Below, one piece after another: positions 60,617 through 64,000 of a stretch of DNA of 64,000 nucleotides (the first letter of the stretch is position 1; every line of letters begins with the position of its first letter). Position numbers and translations under genes: made by a program. The DNA is from Maniola hyperantus. Taxonomy: Eukaryota > Arthropoda > Insecta > Lepidoptera > Nymphalidae. The DNA lies in NCBI RefSeq assembly GCF_902806685.2, contig NC_048561.1, positions 3,348,001 to 3,412,000 on the forward strand, written 5' to 3'. The notes below the pieces were generated by a model. It was not told the origin of the DNA and did no database searches. It worked only from the letters and a program-made list of their open reading frames with translations.

Positions 60617-62193
60617 TCAAATTTTAAGAATATCTTTTATATGGTATCTACCTGTACTATTCTTTGCCAAATCTTTCAATATATAAACAGTATCTGAAAT
60701 TTTCTTTATTATTTTACATTTAACAAATCTAGGAGCTAATTTAGCTGAAAAGAACGAAGCAGCATTGGATTGCACAAAGTTGCGCCTCCAAACTATGTCT
60801 CCAACACAATAAGAAATGACTTTTCTTCCCACATTGTAGTATTTGGCATTACGTCTATATGATTTAGCCAAATTACTAACAGTTTTATCAAAAATATTAC
60901 TCAAAGTAAGAAGTGCGTCCGAATAATCAGAACGACTACCAATAACTAACTCTGAAGGATCAGAGATAGAATTAAATTTATGTAGGGACCCATCGAGGAA
61001 AACTTCCCTACCAAACATAAGAAAATTAGGTGTGTATCCGGTAACTAGATTAATAGTGCCATTAATAGCTGCCTGTATATGGGGCAAATATTTAGACCAG
61101 GTTCTATGATCGTTCTCAACATAGCATGCTATACAAGTTTCAATAGTCTTATTAAAGCGTTCAACTGGGTTATTCTGAGGGGTATACAAAGTGTTATAAA
61201 ATAATTTTGGAATGCTATATTCTTTAGCAAAGTGTTTAAAAGCTCTAGAGGTCATCTGAACTCCATTGTCAAGTATGCAAATCTTCGGAACGCCAAATTT
61301 CAAGAAAATTTCCTTTTGTAATAAGTTAATTATTGTTCCAGTAGTTGCTTTACGCATGGGTAAGATCCAACAAAATTTAGAAAAAACATCTACCACGGTA
61401 AGTATGTAAACATAACCTGTATAAGATCTCGGCAATGGACCTACAATATCAAGAGACAACATAGTCATGGGACGATCGACCAATTTAGGGTTAGACATGA
61501 AACCTAAAGGAGCTGAAGTTGAATGTTTATATGCTTTACACTTATCACATCTATTTATATAATCTTTGACATCTTTGAACATTCTAGGCCAAAAGTAATG
61601 CATTCGCAATTTTTCTATGGTTTTATGAATACCAAAATGAACCGAATTTAAATCATCATGATTATTTCTAATAGTTTCTAAAATATTTTCTCTAGGTATT
61701 ACTATTTTCCAAGCTAAATTTTGATTTAAAATAGATTTAGGCTTAACATATTTATACAAGGTATCATTTTCTACTTTATAAGTTTTAAATTTTGAAGGAT
61801 GTTTCTGGCATTCTACAAAATTTTAGAATACCATGGATCATGGATATCCTCTGGACATGATACAATTTCAGCAATTTCTATACGAGATAAAGCATCAGGG
61901 ACTGTATGACTACTACCTTTTTTGTGAATAATATTAAATTTATACTGTGACAAACGAGTGGACCATCTAGCTAACCTACCAGAGGGGTTAGTTAAATTCA
62001 TCAACCATTTTAAACTGGCATGATCAGTGACTACTGTAAATTCCGTACCTTCCACGTAGGGTCGAAAATGTTCAATTGATAACAAAACAGCTAAAAGTTC
62101 TCTCTCAGTGACGCTATAATTCTGTTCAGCTTTAGATAATAATTTAGAAAAGAAGGCAATAGGATGTTGCTGACATGAGTCATCATCTTGCAT
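60617..62193 (-). pseudogene. Gypsy pol remnant: RNase H and integrase, one frameshift
   Basis: The RNase H part (62193-61813) reads HPIAFFSKLLSKAEQNYSVT, ERELLAVLLSIEHF, VVTDHASLKWLMNL and ARWSTRLSQYKFNIIHKKG. A one-base shift in a T-run near 61815 leads into the integrase. There the zinc finger is HFGIHKTIEKLRMHYFWPRM with CDKCKAY, and the catalytic residues are in SLDIVGPLP, ICILDNGVQM and NNPVERFNKTIE, followed by a C-terminal domain (CVGDIVWRRNFVQSN, LAPRFVKCKIIKK). The reverse transcriptase upstream of RNase H is missing. It is not translatable as one protein. Confidence 0.88.
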
Positions 62194-63148
62194 CAGAACG
62201 TTAATTAATTTAGTTAAGGGTAAAAAGTTCGAAATAAATCATCTGTAATAATAAAATCTATGTGACAAAACAGTTTGTTATCAAAATCTGTCCAAATAAC
62301 CGATCAGAAAGTCTTGTAATTCGACGGTGCATTTATCACATCAAATGACATCCTAACGAATCCAAACAACCACGACCTAGGACTACAAACATGGTCTAGT
62401 CAATGAAATTCAAAAAAAAAGTAAAATAAGTAGGTAAGTATAAAATTTAGAAAGGAAGAAATCATTTTCTTGTAAATGAACAATGAAATTCTCCGATTTT
62501 AAATTTGGATAAAATGTCAAAATAATATAAAAGTCAAAACCAAGGATGATGTCAATAAAATATTAAAGTTGTTATTTGTCGCTGTGCACCTTACATTTTC
62601 CAAGAAAATTGGCCACGACGACTCCTATATAGTATTAAGGTTAAATTTCCTAAGAGGAAATATACCTATTTAGGTAGTTGGCATTAAGGGCAATACGATT
62701 AAGAACTCTAAAAGACAAAGACTTACCAAGAAAATATGTTAAGTTAAATTTTGAAGATTGAAATGCTTGTTTACATAATAATTACTTACAATTTGTGATG
62801 AACTATACTCCGTTCCAGACATACTAATAGAATCTTGACCGAACATGGTAATGTTTACAAAATCTATAGATATACAAAGCTTTATCATTAAATTTCACTC
62901 GCAATAGATAATAAGTAATACACAATATACCTCAAAATAAGCTACGCTTGATTAACATGAAAGAACACTTAAATTAGCTATGCTAGGACAAACATCTTAG
63001 TATCTAGGCATACAATAAATAGGTTACACGGTTACAATACACCTTAAAATATTACAAAACACTAAGTAAGACAAGAACGAGGGCAATTAAAATATTGATC
63101 CACCAAACCATGAGAATCAACACGACTAGGATCCCAAAAAAGAATCAG
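62194..63148. other. Non-coding leader region of the Gypsy element
   Basis: About 1 kb between the primer-binding site and RNase H without any gag or protease motif. It is AT-rich with many stops. The deletion that removed gag to reverse transcriptase must have its boundary near 62194. Confidence 0.6.
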
Positions 63149-63166
63149 GTCCCTGTTCGGGCGCCA
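63149..63166 (-). other. Primer-binding site complementary to tRNA-Lys
   Basis: On the element strand the 18-mer TGGCGCCCGAACAGGGAC starts two bases after the LTR end. This is the classical complement of the 3' end of tRNA-Lys. Confidence 0.9.
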
Positions 63167-63168
63167 AA

Positions 63169-64000
63169 TGTCATATAAAAATATTTTTCACCCCCAATGC
63201 GCAGGTGAAAAATTAAAAAAAAATTACAAAAATAAAGAAATTTATTTATATGGTGAGGTAAGGTGGAGAATACTTACCTTTTTCCTTCCAGCGGGCAAAT
63301 AAGGGGTAGGAGAAGGATGGCCCTCCCCTACAGTATAAGATAAGATTCGGGCGCCAGCCAGCCGGAGGAACGACGCACGGATAGCCGAGCAGAGGCCTGA
63401 ACCTTTAATCTCAAGGCAGGGATTTCGGGCCTACTCCGTCGTGGACTCTCTCACGAGACGACAAATGTCAGATAAATATGTTGGAGGATCAAAACAATGA
63501 AAAATTGTAAAAGTTTTTGAATTATAATATAATTTTCTATTTAAAATAAATTACTATGAATAGCGTCCCTACGTTCCTTGCCTTATCTTAATTCTACGAA
63601 ATATAGGTACCCTTTACATTATTAAATATTAGACCTAGGGTTATGAAAAATTTGTACTAAAATTAATAAAATATATCGTTCGCCACGCGCCGGAGGATAT
63701 TTTAAAGAGTTCACTGATTAAGATTTATAAACCGACGCACCAGATGCTCGGATGCAGGCCGATTTGTGTGAAGGGACATTTCAACACCATGTTCTAATCA
63801 GGTTCCACAAACACATATTTTTGAAGCAAATCACCTCATAGTGCGATAAATAGGGAAACACAAGGGGAACACATGGGGAACACAGGGGAACAGCTGCAAC
63901 AAGAAAATTCTAGTTAGTATATAATTTTCTTGTTGAAAATTGTATGGCGCAATGAGGTTATACAATTTGGATACTTACCGCATTAGCGCTGTTATTTCAT
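63169..64000 (-). repeat. 5' LTR, partial (continues beyond window)
   Basis: It matches 58230-59061 base for base by eye and would need about 357 more bases to be complete. Confidence 0.88.

Larger units (their letters stand above)
58230..64000 (-). mobile_element. Gypsy-type LTR retrotransposon, internally deleted, cut by window end
   Basis: Direct repeats of an LTR lie at 58230-59418 and from 63169 to the window edge, identical by eye over the 832 shared bases. The minus-strand order from the right is LTR, a tRNA-Lys-type primer site, about 1 kb without coding sequence, RNase H, integrase, a 1.2 kb non-coding region, polypurine tract and LTR. Gag, protease and most of the reverse transcriptase are absent. 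It is inserted in the CR1/jockey-like LINE. Confidence 0.88.

Overview
This window looks like a transposon-rich stretch of an insect genome, most likely a moth or butterfly. The evidence is spliced genes with GT-AG introns, a tRNA-derived SINE, short TC...CTAG Helitron-like repeats, R1-like and RTE-like LINE tails of types common in Lepidoptera, piggyBac and PIF/Harbinger transposons, and a clip-domain serine protease homolog of the insect immune type. There are no operons or bacterial signals. Nearly every kilobase outside one host gene derives from mobile or viral DNA.

Layout. 1-4.1 kb holds decayed transposase fragments (HARBI1-like, and P-element/THAP9-like in scrambled order) and a LINE reverse transcriptase scrap. 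4.1-11.1 kb is a chimeric block. A repeat present nearby in an apparently uninterrupted form (4092-4640) is split in its second copy by a 2.5 kb endogenous viral element. That element carries an open 789-codon reading frame resembling the N-terminus of an alphavirus-like replicase (methyltransferase, then the start of an OTU protease). An RTE-type retrotransposon of the CFDP2-like kind, interrupted and frameshifted, surrounds it. 11.2-14.1 kb holds THAP-like, BEL/Pao gag and other LTR-retrotransposon relics.

14.36-31.54 kb is a cluster of four PIF/Harbinger elements, three of them apparently full length. Each pairs a plus-strand MADF/BESS DNA-binding protein gene with a minus-strand DDE transposase gene. 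In all three the two genes interlock: the last exon of each lies inside the intron of the other. The first element also carries a well-preserved piggyBac transposon and several foldback MITEs in its introns.

31.5-41.2 kb holds LTR, Tc1, MITE, SINE, LINE-tail and Helitron debris. From 41.18 to 49.36 kb seven consecutive exons can be joined in frame into a clip-domain serine protease homolog whose catalytic Asp and Ser are replaced. Its introns carry SINEs, Helitrons, LINE tails and a 15-copy 111-bp tandem array that ends just before a splice acceptor. Parts of two of its exons are tandemly duplicated. 49.9-58.2 kb is a minus-strand CR1/jockey-like LINE. It is split by a nearly intact 4.9 kb RTE-like LINE flanked by 255-bp identical direct repeats, by a large foldback element, and finally by a Gypsy-type LTR retrotransposon that runs off the right edge.

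Functionally, the Harbinger MADF protein and transposase probably act together on their own terminal repeats. The RTE-like insertion has ORF1 and ORF2 in one frame separated by a single TGA with no ATG before the nuclease domain. The Gypsy copy has matching LTRs but has lost gag, protease and most of the reverse transcriptase, so it was probably mobilised in trans. All identifications come from reading the sequence; no database search was run.
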